A DNA stretch of 64,000 nt. It comes from Solen grandis (lineage: Eukaryota > Mollusca > Bivalvia > Adapedonta > Solenidae). The notes under the pieces are model-generated. The model had not been told where the DNA came from. It did not search any database and was given only the letters and a program-made list of their open reading frames with translations. Each line of letters opens with the position of its first letter. The first letter of the stretch is position 1. The translations under genes were made by a program, and so were the position numbers. The DNA is taken from assembly GCA_021229015.1 (NCBI GenBank), contig CM037778.1, positions 81,635,842 through 81,699,841 on the forward strand. The letters run 5' to 3'. This document shows, piece by piece, positions 50,101 to 59,356 of the stretch.

Positions 50101-50371
50101 CTATTCCACCTGAACGATAATTTGTGATTTTTCTGCGGGTAAACGAATACGTAGTATATCCCGGGACCTGAATGTGATCTGTATCATCTGTTTTAATTTC
50201 TTGTAAACCTATTATATCATAATTGCATATATATGACATAAAATCTGGACAACTTAATTTTGACAAGATACCACATACATTTAAAGATAAAATATTTAAA
50301 TCAGCATAAGAAGTACAATCATCAGTCTTATGATTTACCGGTGTGTCATGGTAGCCGTTTCCCAGACACCG
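47117..50371 (-). CDS. LINE ORF2: AP endonuclease and reverse transcriptase
   Basis: About 1,084 codons from just after the ORF1 stop. The endonuclease begins at NILSLNVCG (about 50,290), with catalytic blocks IIGLQEIK, LLIGDFNAR and SDVHCPL (the last differs from the usual SDH). RT blocks follow in order: APGIDEIVNE, NYRPISLLSC, FIDFKQAFDSV, GVRQGENLSP, LLYADDTIIFSD (catalytic YADD) and KYLGIYF. It nicks target DNA and reverse-transcribes the LINE RNA at the nick. No AUG lies between the ORF1 UAG and the endonuclease start; the first is inside the domain (FMSYIC). Translation therefore probably comes by readthrough of the UAG or reinitiation at a non-AUG. The end changes frame near 47,120. 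Confidence 0.9.
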   Translation of the reverse strand, partial: RCLGNGYHDTPVNHKTDDCTSYADLNILSLNVCGILSKLSCPDFMSYICNYDIIGLQEIKTDDTDHIQVPGYTTYSFTRRKITNYRSGGIALLIKNDLSDYVKIDNKSQSNLVKFFTISKSIYGTTNTPYDEDLKCGIIYVPPSGSRFAHKDPFFEIQNELFRYFGSSKHCLLIGDFNARSGHLSDYIFTDEILSDLYDLESIENEERKILENFKNCNIPINRKCIDSTINQYGYNFIDLCKNNDMFIWNGRIIGDYENPMLTCKNSSVVDNFISTSFVFENIADFKVDDFCCLFSDVHCPLTAKLKTKFSIKHKNKDQTTITENKTKIKLWDDKKSNLFSENIDMIKVSEIEMKLNMMTDNDDITQKQLDEIVSGIAHMFGDTSEKSFGFIKRNAKYKTNNKQDKKVYPWFDRSCQKMRDIYSKTRKSYKYKTQYFKNFLHEVSKKYKNKNEKKIEKLRMLKSNDPKHYWKSLNDSKGTTSNITASLQNFYEYFKSLNENLDDSETYDTNENDNNINYNEEINGPITNEEILRAVKTLKNNKAPGIDEIVNEQIKHSINYMINIYSKLFNIVFDKGIIPESWTIGLVKPIYKNKGNPQLPENYRPISLLSCLGKLFTCIINNRLNIYAEKSNLIHETQGEFRKNFSTIDNIFILKSLIDLVQSDKKKLYCCFIDFKQAFDSVWRTGLWEKLKFENINGKCLKVIQNLYSNIKSKVVTSEGETPFFNCLVGVRQGENLSPFLFSIFLNDLDLYLKSKNINGISRTTITDEAHIYLKLFILLYADDTIIFSDNETDLQNALNEFKHYCDTWKLNINTSKTKVMRFSKGNSKKPQKFKIGDTTLEFVDEYKYLGIYFTKTGSFHKTKIHIAEQANKAMFSLLKKIKSHNVPFDLQIDLFEKTIKPILLYGSEIWGYGNINMLEKIQLKFYKYIFNLKKSTPSYMVYGETGITPLMVSIKNRIIAYWSRMIENIKDNKTTKLSAKVDLTLYQLYSQNKIKSAWLDSVKNNLCSLGFSGIWNSQNFPNSRWLIKSSYQKLKDMFIQQWHSELSQTSDTNLYKYIKISFIRSPYINKLPSYQSKNIIDF

Positions 50372-50374
50372 CTA
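50337..50374 (-). promoter_or_regulatory. Candidate UAG readthrough signal between LINE ORF1 and ORF2
   Basis: Read on the minus strand: GAC TAG CGG TGT. Directly after the stop, GTGTC-TGG can pair with CCA-T-GACAC (loop of 10, one bulge), and CG/CG outside can extend it. A stop followed by CGG and a downstream stem is a known readthrough context in several RNA viruses. The frame stays open through the stop into ORF2. Confidence 0.55.
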
Positions 50375-52150
50375 GTCACATTTCCCGCTATTCAACGGTA
50401 TCCCTCCCGAAGCTTCACGTGCTTTCACTGATGCCTGGTCATGATCTTTTTCTGTGGGGGGTAATGTTATCATTGGGGACGTCTGGATTTCCATACACGC
50501 TTCTTTTGGTAAAGTTTCTGTGCTAGGTTTTTGTAATATTGACGGAGAATTTTGCGTCCACATTGGCCCCTGCGTAAAATCGTCGCTCTCACTTTCACTG
50601 GAAACAACGTAGGGTTTTTTGTACATTGTGTTTTCAAGCGGAGAAGTTGCCTTTTTCTTGCCTGCCCTGCGAGGAGTGTTTTCCTCTAAAAGTGAAAACC
50701 TGTTTTTAGTCTGAAATGAATTTTCTGCTTTTGTACCTGTTGTCCGCGTGAATGTTCTTGATGTATATATGTTTCGGGTTCGTGTTGCTTGTGTAGAGAA
50801 TTGTTCCTGGCCGGCATTCTTTCCTGTTTTGGTGTCCCCCCTTTCATAAGTTTTATGTTTTGTATTGTTGATTTGTTCATTGTAGGGGTTTTGTTCTGTT
50901 CTATATAGCTCTCCGTTTATATACAGTTTATCTCTAACCAATCGTACTTTGTTAGTCTTGTCTTTTCGCGCCTCTCTCGCAACTTCATATAAGACTCTCC
51001 TCTTACTCTCAATTTCTGGGGGAAACTGTTCAGAAACTCCAAACTTTGTTCCTGACAATGTTTGTGGTGCCATTAATCGGACGTGTTCCCTGTCTTTGAA
51101 AAAAGTAAATTTCGCTACAATCGGTCGCGGTCTTGCATTTCTATTATTGTATCGCCCTAAACGGTGTACCCGGTCAAAAGAAATATCTTCCTGGATTCCG
51201 ATTTCAGCTTTAATAAACTCTTTTATTGTGTGTTCGCAGTTTTCCGCGCTTCCATTTATCATTTTAATTTCTGGGACACCAAAAAATAATAAATTCTCCC
51301 GCATACTTCGCCATCTTATGTCTATGACCTTGTCGTCTGTCTCTCTTAGCTGTTTATTCATGTCGTCATGTTGGTTCTCTAGCGCTCTCAGACGTTTCTC
51401 AATGTTGGTCATCTGGTTGTTTATATCATTGTTATTTGTTGATATATCATCATACATATCACTGTATTGTTGAATGGTATCGTCGTAATCAGTCACCCTA
51501 GTTTGCATTTCACTCATGTCTTGTTGGACTTGTATCATAATTTTGTTAGTGTTTTTCATCTCTTTTTTTAAATTTGTTACCTCCGATAATTGGTTCTCCA
51601 TTGTGGATATTATTTCGTTCTGTTGTGAGATGTGATTTTCAACAACTTGCCAACACTTAGTATGTCCGTCAAGTAAGGTCTGTATGCTGCTCATTTGATG
51701 GCAAAGATTGGCTGCCCACTGTGGTATAGCAATAGTATTGTCTTGTAACGGTGCACATGCGCTGGTTGACTGGACACTGTATTGACACTGTATTGATTCA
51801 AGTACGGTCCACTCTGGTTGCCCGGGGGCTGGTTTGTTTGGCCTGTGTGTATAAACGTTTCTCCTTGTTCCTGACCTTGTCGTGTAAAGTTTATGTCTTG
51901 AATGTGTAGCATATTTTGACAGTTTTGAGTTTGCTGATTTTCCACATTGTAAAAATGCATTTGTCTCATATAATATGTCCCTTGTTTGACTCATTAAGTC
52001 GGCGGTCGGAAAATTCATATATGGTACATTTCTGGCTGTATGTTGTTGGGGGTGAGACTGTGAGATATTGGTTTGTCCGTTATCACTCATCGATATATTT
52101 TCTTTTGATTGTCCTTTATTCTTGGTTTTGGTTTTGTTTTTTCCATTCAT
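50372..52150 (-). CDS. LINE ORF1: coiled-coil RNA-binding protein (L1ORF1p/transposase_22 type)
   Basis: 592 codons starting ATG at 52,150. Residues 1-160 are polar and Gln/Asn/Thr-rich. About 165-280 form heptad-rich coiled coil (QLSEVTNLKKEMKN, NIEKRLRALENQHDDMNKQ), expected to trimerise. About 280-390 form the RRM-like core with RENLLFFGVPE and FDRVHRLGR, then PIVAKFTFFKDREHV; the next part is a CTD-like region with EVAREARKDKTNK. The C-terminal 150 residues are basic then acidic and unrelated to known domains. It packages LINE RNA. It ends in TAG, and ORF2 continues in the same frame. Confidence 0.88.
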   Translation of the reverse strand: MNGKNKTKTKNKGQSKENISMSDNGQTNISQSHPQQHTARNVPYMNFPTADLMSQTRDILYETNAFLQCGKSANSKLSKYATHSRHKLYTTRSGTRRNVYTHRPNKPAPGQPEWTVLESIQCQYSVQSTSACAPLQDNTIAIPQWAANLCHQMSSIQTLLDGHTKCWQVVENHISQQNEIISTMENQLSEVTNLKKEMKNTNKIMIQVQQDMSEMQTRVTDYDDTIQQYSDMYDDISTNNNDINNQMTNIEKRLRALENQHDDMNKQLRETDDKVIDIRWRSMRENLLFFGVPEIKMINGSAENCEHTIKEFIKAEIGIQEDISFDRVHRLGRYNNRNARPRPIVAKFTFFKDREHVRLMAPQTLSGTKFGVSEQFPPEIESKRRVLYEVAREARKDKTNKVRLVRDKLYINGELYRTEQNPYNEQINNTKHKTYERGDTKTGKNAGQEQFSTQATRTRNIYTSRTFTRTTGTKAENSFQTKNRFSLLEENTPRRAGKKKATSPLENTMYKKPYVVSSESESDDFTQGPMWTQNSPSILQKPSTETLPKEACMEIQTSPMITLPPTEKDHDQASVKAREASGGIPLNSGKCD

Positions 52151-52170
52151 TTTCGAATATTAGAAACCTG

Positions 52171-52880
52171 AATTCAGCACGAGGTACCACGTGGTTGTAG
52201 TTTAGACAGGGTATTTAGACTCGACACATGTCGTTTATTGATTCTACATTCTAGCTGTTTCCTGCTTACGTCATAAACATACTTGAAGCACAAGTGGACA
52301 AGAACATTCATAAACATTTATAAATAGTGCACAAAATATTTTGATTTATAAATAGTGCACTGACATTACAAAATAAGATTTTCTTTAATTTTCCTTATTT
52401 TCATATTGTTATAATGTTTAAATTGCTTGTATCTGTTTTGTTATTCTGAGAGATATACTTTTTGTGTGCAATTGTAAGCAGTGAGATTAAAAAAAAAAAA
52501 AGGTTCACATTTTAATATACACTTTACACATTATATTGCATGTAGAAAGCACATGGGTAACTGGTATCACCCTACTTTTACTAACAGTGTTAAAACTGAC
52601 TGTGTTGCTGACGGTTTAGACGTATGACTTGTCATGGGTTCATCATTTCAATTTTGATTAAAATTTTGGATTGTTCATTTTAGTTGTGGTAATTACTTTC
52701 AGTGGTAGAGATAGTATGAACATTGTAGATTGATACTGGTATATTCAGATCAATTAATAGTGGATTGTTGGTATGGTTTGGTTTTTGTCAGTGAACATTT
52801 GAGCATTGATGTCAAAAACAAAGTAGTGTTTATATAAAACTTTTCTTTTTCTTTTTTATTTTTTAGGGTAGTTATAAGTT
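52171..52880. other. Gypsy leader between LINE and gag remnant
   Basis: AT-rich, with no frame for a capsid. It ends in a pyrimidine-rich stretch and TTTTTTAG (about 52,858-52,866) that could act as a splice acceptor. Confidence 0.45.
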
Positions 52881-52948
52881 AGTTTTATGTTTGTCACAAT
52901 GTCAGTAAAACTGATACGTCAAACTCTAAGCTAGGTGAGATAAAGTCA

Positions 52949-53293
52949 ATGTTTGATCAGTTGAATGACAGGATCTCACAATTAGAAAAGTCTAGAGATC
53001 AAGAGATGGCCCAGCTTAATGAATTCATTGGTCAACAACAATATGTTCCAAGCACTCATTCTCGTAACAGACCGAATAGGGTTAGAGGTCAATATCAAAA
53101 CAGAGGTCAGACAAGGTTTCAGAGACCCGTAGCCTCGCGAACATTCAGACCCAGAGACAATAGTTCTGTGCAATGCTTTACTTGTTCAGGTTTTGGTCAC
53201 TTTGCAAAAGATTGTCCCAACAATGATAAAACCTGCTTTAACTGTCAACAAAAGGGTCATTTTGTACGGACATGTCCGTCTTTAAACCAGTAA
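52949..53293 (+). CDS. Gypsy gag, nucleocapsid end
   Basis: 114 codons from the ATG; the frame is open from about 52,885. A short coiled coil (DQLNDRISQLEKSRDQEM), an Arg/Gln-rich basic stretch, then two CCHC zinc knuckles: CFTCSGFGHFAKDC and CFNCQQKGHFVRTC. These bind the element's RNA in the particle. Matrix and capsid parts are missing. It ends TCT TTA AAC CAG TAA, giving a slippery heptamer just before the stop, with pol overlapping in the -1 frame. Confidence 0.85.
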   Translation: MFDQLNDRISQLEKSRDQEMAQLNEFIGQQQYVPSTHSRNRPNRVRGQYQNRGQTRFQRPVASRTFRPRDNSSVQCFTCSGFGHFAKDCPNNDKTCFNCQQKGHFVRTCPSLNQ

Positions 53294-56200
53294 ATGTCTG
53301 TGTTGGGGGTCGCTACATAGGCAAAGCGTTAGATAAAGACCCAAAACTGATAGGTGAAGTGTCTGAATTGCTGATACTTTGTAACAATACAGAAACGAAT
53401 GCTTTATGTGACACGGGATCTTGCGTTTCTACTTGTTCAGAACAATTTTTCATAGATAACTTGTCGTCACTGACCTTGCATCCTATAAATGACATCCTAA
53501 ATATAGAGTGTGCAGATGGCAATAAATTGCCATATAAAGGTTACAACGAAACAACAATTGTTGTCCCTGGTTTACCAAATGGTGCCGAACAACCTTGCTT
53601 GTTACTTGTTGTTTCTGATACTAATTACAATCAGAAAACGCCAATTTTACTAGGCACAAATATACTCAGTTGTTTACTTCAAAAATGCAAAGACTTTTAT
53701 GGTGAGCAATTCTTACAAAAGGCAAAACTTAGATCTTCGTTGTACACAGCTTTCAGTTGTTTACTACTTAGAGAAAAGGCTCTGAAAAGAAACAAAAACT
53801 GCGTGGCTACTGTTAAGTCCGCTGAGCGTGGAACTGTAACTGTTGGTCCAAACCAGTCTGTAAATTTAACATGTGTAACAGACCATGAGCTTGAGTATAC
53901 ACCAACACCAGTTATGGTGCAGGCAAACGAAAATTTTGCTTTGCCGAATTACATTTGTGTAACACCAAGTGTCTATCATTATGATGGTAAAAGAAAATTC
54001 ATTTCAGTAAATGTGTCAAATATGACAACAAATACAGTGAACATTGCCCCAAAAGCCAGTTTTGCAGTTTTACAGCCGGTTACAGTAGAGAACAGTGAGT
54101 TGTTTGATAATGCTGGATTAGATTCACCCCTTGATACAGTGCACATTAATACAAACACTACTAAAGAACAAACAAATGATCTTAGACAATTGCTCTTAAA
54201 ACACAAAGATGTTTTCTCAAATGGCGATTTAGACATTGGTAATTGCAAGGGTTTTGCACATAGAATTGACCTTCATGACGAAAGGCCATTTAAGCAACGT
54301 CACAGACGAATACCTCCAGGTCTAGTTGACGAGGTAAGAAAACATATTGAAGAACTGTTGGCTAATAACATTATTAGAAAGTCAAGGTCATCATGGGCTT
54401 CTCCAGTAGTTTTAGTTAGAAAAAAAATGGTAAGCTTAGAATGTGTATTGATTACAGGGCCTTAAACAATAGGACAATTAGAGATTCTTATGCTCTCCCT
54501 AGAGCGGAAGAAATATTTGACAGCTTGCATGGTTCAAAGTGGTTTTCTACATTAGATATGAAAAGTGGTTACCATCAGATTGACTTAAAAGACGAACATA
54601 AAGAACGTACAGCATGTACGCTTGGTCCATTAGGCTTTTACGAGTTTCAGAAATTGCCTTTTGGTCTTTGTAATAGTCCTCCAACGTTTCAAAGGATTAT
54701 GGAACACTATTTAGGAGACTATAATATGAAAATATGTTTCATATATCTTGATGATTTGGTTATATATAGCAGTTCATTTGAAGAGCATCTTGAAAGGTTA
54801 GATTTGATTTTGACTAGACTGGCCGAATGTAGTGTAAAATTATCTCCTGAAAAATGTTATTTTGTTGAAAAAAGAGTTAAATTTTTAGGTCATGTTATCA
54901 GTGAAAATGGTTTAGAAACAGATCCTGGATAAAATAGACAAGATTAAGAACTATCCAAGACCGAAAAATGCTGACGAGCTAAGATCTTTCCTTGCATTTT
55001 GTGGGTATTACAGAAAGTTCATTAAAGATTTTGCAAAAATCACTAAGCCTCTGACTGATATGCTACCCCCTACCTCACTCAAAAAAGTAAAAAGGAAAGT
55101 CAAATTATCTTGGCAGTGGACAAACGAACATGAATCTGTTTTTAATAGGCTTAAAGAAATCATGACAAATCCCCCCATTCTAGCTTATCCTGATTTTGCT
55201 CGACCATTTGAATTGCACACTGATGCTAGCGAACGAGGTCTTGGCGCGGTGCTTTATCAAACTCAAAATGGGCAAAAACATGTGATTGCATATGCTAGTC
55301 GTTGTCTCACTCAGTCAGAGAAGAATTATTCAACGTTCAAACTCGAGTTTCTTGCACTTAAGTGGGCAATTGCTGATAAATTCTCTGATTATTTGTTGGC
55401 GAATAGGTTTACTGTATATACAGATAATAATCCTTTGACCCACATCATGACAAGTGCTAGACTAGAAGCTGTTGGTCAAAGGTGGGTGTCTTCACTGAGT
55501 AATTACAAATTTGATATAATTTACAAACCTGGAAGAAAGAACACAGATGCAGATATAATGTCAAGATATCCCCACGACACTGTAGACAATGATCAAACCA
55601 AAATTGACAACAACGTAGTTAAAGCATTGTGTAATGCTGTAAATATTGCATGTATTGATACACTACTTTGTCATTCAGTAAATTTAGTTGACATTACAAA
55701 TAATGAAAGTTCAACTATGTCACAGACAGAGTTAAGAGAACTCAGAAAATCCCAAAGAGATGACAAAATTATAGGATTTTGGTTAGGAGCTGCAATTGAT
55801 AAACGATTCCCTTCAAATCATTTATGGAAAAGTGACAGGAATCACCTGACGATGTCGCGTCATTTCGATAAGTTTAGGGTCATAAGAGGTCTATTGTATA
55901 GGGAAATCAATGAGAATGAACAGGTTATTAAGCAGCTTGTCTTGCCGGAAGTGTATAGAAACAGTGTGTTGAAAGGTTTACATGACGAATTAGGTCATCC
56001 TGGGAAAGATAGAACCGTTTCTTTGGTCAAAGAACGTTTTTACTGGCCTGGCTATACGGCAGATGTTGCAAATCACGTCAGCAAATGTGAAAGATGCCTC
56101 AGAAATAAATCCCAACAAAACATGAGATCTCCGTTGGTCAATATCACGTCTACTTATCCTCTTGAACTAGTATGTACAGATTTCCTAAAGGTAGATGCTT

Positions 56201-57582
56201 GCAAAGGTGGTATTCAAAATATTCTAGTCATAACAGATCATTTTACGAAATTTGCCATTGCTGTTCCAACAAAAAATCAAACGGCCAAAACAACAGCTGA
56301 AGTACTACTCAATCATTTAATATATCCATATGGTATTCCTTCAAAACTTTTGTCAGACCAAGGCACTAATTTTGAATCAGCTGTGATTAAAGAGCTTTGT
56401 CATTTATTAAATATTGATAAAGTCCGAACTACAGTGGCACACCCACAAAGCAATGGGATTTCTGAAAGGTTCAACCGAAGTTTGTTGTCGATGTTATCGA
56501 CCTTAGAAGAGTGCAAAAAGGTTAATTGGAAAGAATATGTATCTGCACTTTGCTATGCGTATAACGCCACAAAGCATAGTTCTACAAAATTTTCACCGTT
56601 TGAACTTATGTTCAATAGAAAGGCAAAGTTACCAATTGATATGAAATTCCATCTTGGTAATGACAGTTTTGTTGCGTCTGAATATGTTTCTGAGTTGAAT
56701 GAAAAATTTCGCACTGTACAAGAAATTGCCAACAAACATCTAGAACAGGCTAGGGATAAACAAAAAAGAGAATATGATAAGAAGGCTAAGGCTGTGAAAA
56801 TAACTACTGGCCAAAAGGTGCTTATTAGAATATTAGCTTTTAAAGGTCCCCTTAAGATCAGCGACAAGTTCGAAGATGCAGTATATGAAGTGGTTAAACA
56901 ACCTAATGAAGATATACCAGTATATATAGTGAAAGCTCCTGATGGAACGGAAAAAACGCTCCATAGAAATCATTTATTACTGTTACCCCATACTAAGGAT
57001 GATGATATTGTAAAACCTGTGCCTAAACCTAGAGTACGTAGTGTTGTCGGAAACAATCATAGTGAATTTGTTAATTCAGTAGATGATTTATATATTTCCA
57101 GGAACTTTGAAGATGGACCGGCCGGTCAAAATGACATTGAGGATAGAAAATGTAATGAGACAGAGAAAGAAGAAACGGATATTCATTTGTTGCCTAATGA
57201 TAACCCTGATATTAAAGACGGGTGTGTAGAAGACTCAGAGAGCACATCTGAAGAGGAGTTTTGTTTTTCAGACAGTGGCAGTGAAGTAAAGCTGACAGAG
57301 GGAATGGTGAAGGAGTCACACACAGGTAGTCAACCAGGAGGCATAGGAGCGGAAACATTGGATGATTCGGAGTCACCCAAAGTAGCAAAACCGAAGCTTT
57401 CGCACATATTACCACCTGCAATTGTCCCAAGAAGATCGACCAGGTCGAAAAAACCTCCAGATAGACTTGTTTTATCTCAGCAGTCGCTTAGGGATCCTTT
57501 GAACCTACAAAGACTATTAGATTTGCACGCGGAGAACAACAAATTGACTGCTACCTTGCTATACAGATATATTGACAAATAA
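53272..57582 (+). pseudogene. Gypsy pol: protease, RT, RNase H, integrase (two frameshifts)
   Basis: Protease with ALCDTGSCVS (catalytic DTG, about 53,407) and LLGTNIL. RT from about 54,280: RKSRSSWASPVVLV, WFSTLDMKSGYHQ, LPFGLCNSPPTFQ, IYLDDLVIY (catalytic YLDD, about 54,745). RNase H about 55,195-55,550 with HTDAS and TDNNPL. Integrase zinc finger with H-x-H and CERCLRNK (55,978-56,112), then the DDE core with VCTDF, SDQGTNF and NGISERFNR. A long acidic tail ends in RRSTRSKKPPDRL. Two breaks: the A run at 54,420-54,427 has one base too few, and an extra base makes TAA at 54,930-54,932. The rest (55,060-57,582) is open. The breaks may be base-calling errors; if real, this copy is inactive. 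Confidence 0.88.
53281..53287 (+). promoter_or_regulatory. Candidate -1 ribosomal frameshift site (T TTA AAC), gag to pol
   Basis: The heptamer T TTA AAC sits in the gag zero frame, one sense codon (CAG) before the stop. Slipping back by one base gives TTT AAA C.. and enters the pol frame, which is open here (overlap 53,272-53,293). U UUA AAC is among the most efficient known -1 slippery sequences. A possible downstream stem pairs GGGTC (about 53,306) with GACCC (about 53,338), enclosing CGCT/AGCG. Confidence 0.65.
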
Positions 57583-57837
57583 CGGTTTATAGTTATTTTA
57601 TACCAATGTATATATTTGCTGCATTTTATTTATTTTTATTTTCAGGGTTATTGCTTAAAGACAACTAAATATTATTAGTTTCCTTTCAGATTCTAATGTA
57701 TGTTCAGCTGCTTGGTGTTGAGATAATGTTTCGAATAATTATCTTGCATTATATATTATAACGTGTATTTTGTATGATTACAATTTTCAGCATATTTTGT
57801 TTGATGTGAATGCTATTCCTTTTTTTCTGCAGAAGAA

Positions 57838-57925
57838 GGGGTGTATGTAGTAGTGGTTTAAAGTAGCTCTTGTTCGTTTTTCAGGAATCTGAGGACAGAT
57901 TCTTGAAAGGAGGGGTGTATGTAGT
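57838..57925 (+). repeat. Duplicated polypurine tract and LTR start
   Basis: GGGGTGTATGTAGTAGTG occurs twice, at 57,838 and 57,912, about 74 bases apart, each followed by similar words ending in TAGCTCTT. The first is an extra copy of the polypurine tract plus the first bases of U3. Confidence 0.75.
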
Positions 57926-58684
57926 AGTGTTGATTTTAGCTCTTTTGATTTAGTGTAGCTTTACCTTCGTTATTGACATGCAAATAGTGTACTGTATCCG
58001 TAGTACCGGTAGTTTTGGCGGGTAAAATGCTCACGTGACTTTGTTCTGGCTTGGGTGGTCAGTCCGTCGCCAGTCGTCACCGAGTAAACTTCGTTGTTTA
58101 ACTGGTTGCATATGTAAGTATTGAGTTTTAATCGCGTGTTGAATTGTTTTATTGCTTATCTATTACATTGAATTTGCCTCGTGATTGTAGGAATTTCGAC
58201 TGACATGACTTGTTACTGTGTGCATTGTCTTGAATATTTGGTAATTCTAGAGCTCTTATTTCTTACGGCATTTCACTAACACCTGGTACGTGCATGTTAA
58301 TTCCAGCTCACAATTATAGCACGAAGTACGCCATTGATGCCGACGGATGTTGTATTATGTCATGTCAAGAGACCCTTAGTCTCTGTGAGTATAATTAAAT
58401 ATGAAATGGTTTCTTTTATCTTATCTTAAACACAACTTTGATAACTATTCCTGTTGTATACTATATTATGTTTATGCTATTATTGCCATGTAGTTTATCA
58501 GTGGACTCATTAGCTCAGTTGGTAGAGCTGGCGCTTTGCAAGCCGAGGGCCCCGGGTTCGAACCCCACGAGAGACTGTACAAGCTTATAACATTATGTTG
58601 ATACAGAAGACATATAATTAATTTGTATAAGATTGCTTTATTGTTTACATGTTAATTGTTATAAATAATATATATAAATCTACA
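57920..58684 (+). repeat. Gypsy 3' LTR (765 bp)
   Basis: Same length and ends (TGTAG...CTACA) as the 5' LTR with about three differences. Preceded by the purine run GAAAGGAGGGG. It carries the tRNA-Ala-like segment at 58,501-58,575. Directly after 58,684-58,686 the sequence changes to a G-rich, high-GC block, not to the LINE sequence that should flank this insertion. Confidence 0.85.
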
Positions 58685-58960
58685 ATAGCAGCAGGGGGGG
58701 CGATTGGACCAGTTATTTTGGCCCGGGAAGCCTCCCAGCACCATTTCGGCAGCAGGGGGGGGGGATTTCGGCAGCAGGGGGGGGGGGGCGAATGCACCAG
58801 TTATTTTGGCTCGGGAAGCCCCCCAGCACCATTTCGCGCGACTCAGACCCCAATTTAGTACCGAGCCCTAGGGACGGCCCACAACCCTCGCCGGCCCGGG
58901 CTCGGAGGGTGAATGCACCAAACTCCTTAGGCCCGGAATCCGTCCGCAGAGCCCCTCAGT
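58685..58960. repeat. GC-rich terminal repeats of the polymerase-helicase island
   Basis: A ~45-base phrase containing ACCAGTTATTTTGGCYCGGG and CCCAGCACCATTTCG is present at 58,708 and 58,795, each set off by GCAGCAGGGGGG runs. A third weak version (GAATGCACCAAACTCC...) is at 58,911. The composition differs sharply from the LTR before it. This could be a subterminal repeat region of the island element. Confidence 0.6.
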
Positions 58961-58964
58961 CCCG

Positions 58965-59032
58965 CTTCTTGTATCCCGAACATCCATTTAGAGATATATG
59001 TTGCAGTAGGTATACCAAGACCTTGTTGCAAC
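58965..59032 (+). promoter_or_regulatory. Shared leader, copy 1 (before the Cys-rich gene)
   Basis: CTTCTTGTATCCCGAACATC followed by CATTTAGAGA and GGTATACC. The same sequence, about 28 of the first 30 bases, is at 59,294. It begins 68 bases before the ATG at 59,033, against 63 bases for copy 2. A likely common promoter or 5' leader for the element's genes. Confidence 0.6.
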
Positions 59033-59320
59033 ATGAAAGGTCATAACTTATGCTGTTGGTTGAAAGTTGGGGAAAATGTGGTCTGTGGGAAAAGCTGTTG
59101 CCAAAAGTACTGTAAGATTCACTTGGCCAAAATCCGCAAAGGCAGCAAAATTCCAGTGCCTTGTAGAAGGTGCGGAAACGGGGTTCAGAGTGAAATACAA
59201 CTCTGCAGGGGTTGTGGTCGAGATAAAGTTCGACACCAGCATATGGCTTTGGAGAAAGCTGCCAAAAAGCAGCTAAATCTGGTATTGACTGAACTTCTTG
59301 TATATCGAACATCCATTTAG
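59033..59320 (+). CDS. Small Cys-rich, zinc-ribbon-like protein of the GC island
   Basis: 95 codons from ATG. Cysteines cluster in three groups: LCCWLKVGENVVCGKSCC, KYCKIHL, and CRRCG then LCRGCG, with His at 59,13x and near the C-terminus, a pattern able to hold two or three zinc ions. The C-terminal third is a Lys/Ala/Leu helix. No signal or membrane segment. The stop codon falls within leader copy 2 of the next gene. Probably a DNA- or RNA-binding accessory protein of the element; I do not recognise a named family. The frame is intact although the neighbouring polymerase gene is broken. Confidence 0.6.
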   Translation: MKGHNLCCWLKVGENVVCGKSCCQKYCKIHLAKIRKGSKIPVPCRRCGNGVQSEIQLCRGCGRDKVRHQHMALEKAAKKQLNLVLTELLVYRTSI

Positions 59321-59356
59321 AGACAAGCTGTGTAACAGATATACCCATCTGAAAAC
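59294..59356 (+). promoter_or_regulatory. Shared leader, copy 2 (before the polymerase-helicase gene)
   Basis: CTTCTTGTATATCGAACATC, CATTTAGAGA, then ATATACC, ending just before the ATG at 59,357. It overlaps the last codons of the Cys-rich gene. Near-identical to the copy at 58,965. Confidence 0.6.

Larger units (their letters stand above)
46840..52170 (-). mobile_element. Near full-length two-ORF LINE (APE type) nested in the Gypsy element
   Basis: About 5.3 kb on the minus strand: ORF1 (52,150-50,372), ORF2 (50,371-47,117) and a C-terminal part in another frame to 46,888. Type: AP-like endonuclease plus RT, jockey/CR1/I group in the broad sense; clade not assigned. The long intact frames point to a recent, possibly active copy. 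Confidence 0.85.
44905..58684 (+). mobile_element. Young Ty3/Gypsy LTR retrotransposon with a nested LINE
   Basis: Layout: 5' LTR, leader, LINE insertion (minus strand), end of gag, protease, RT, RNase H, integrase, polypurine tract (about 57,906-57,915), 3' LTR. Domain order with integrase last fits Ty3/Gypsy. No envelope frame is visible. LTRs are nearly identical. The 5-base flanks (ATTAA on the left, ATAGC on the right) do not match, so the original right flank is missing. The capsid half of gag is absent, probably removed around the LINE insertion. Confidence 0.85.
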
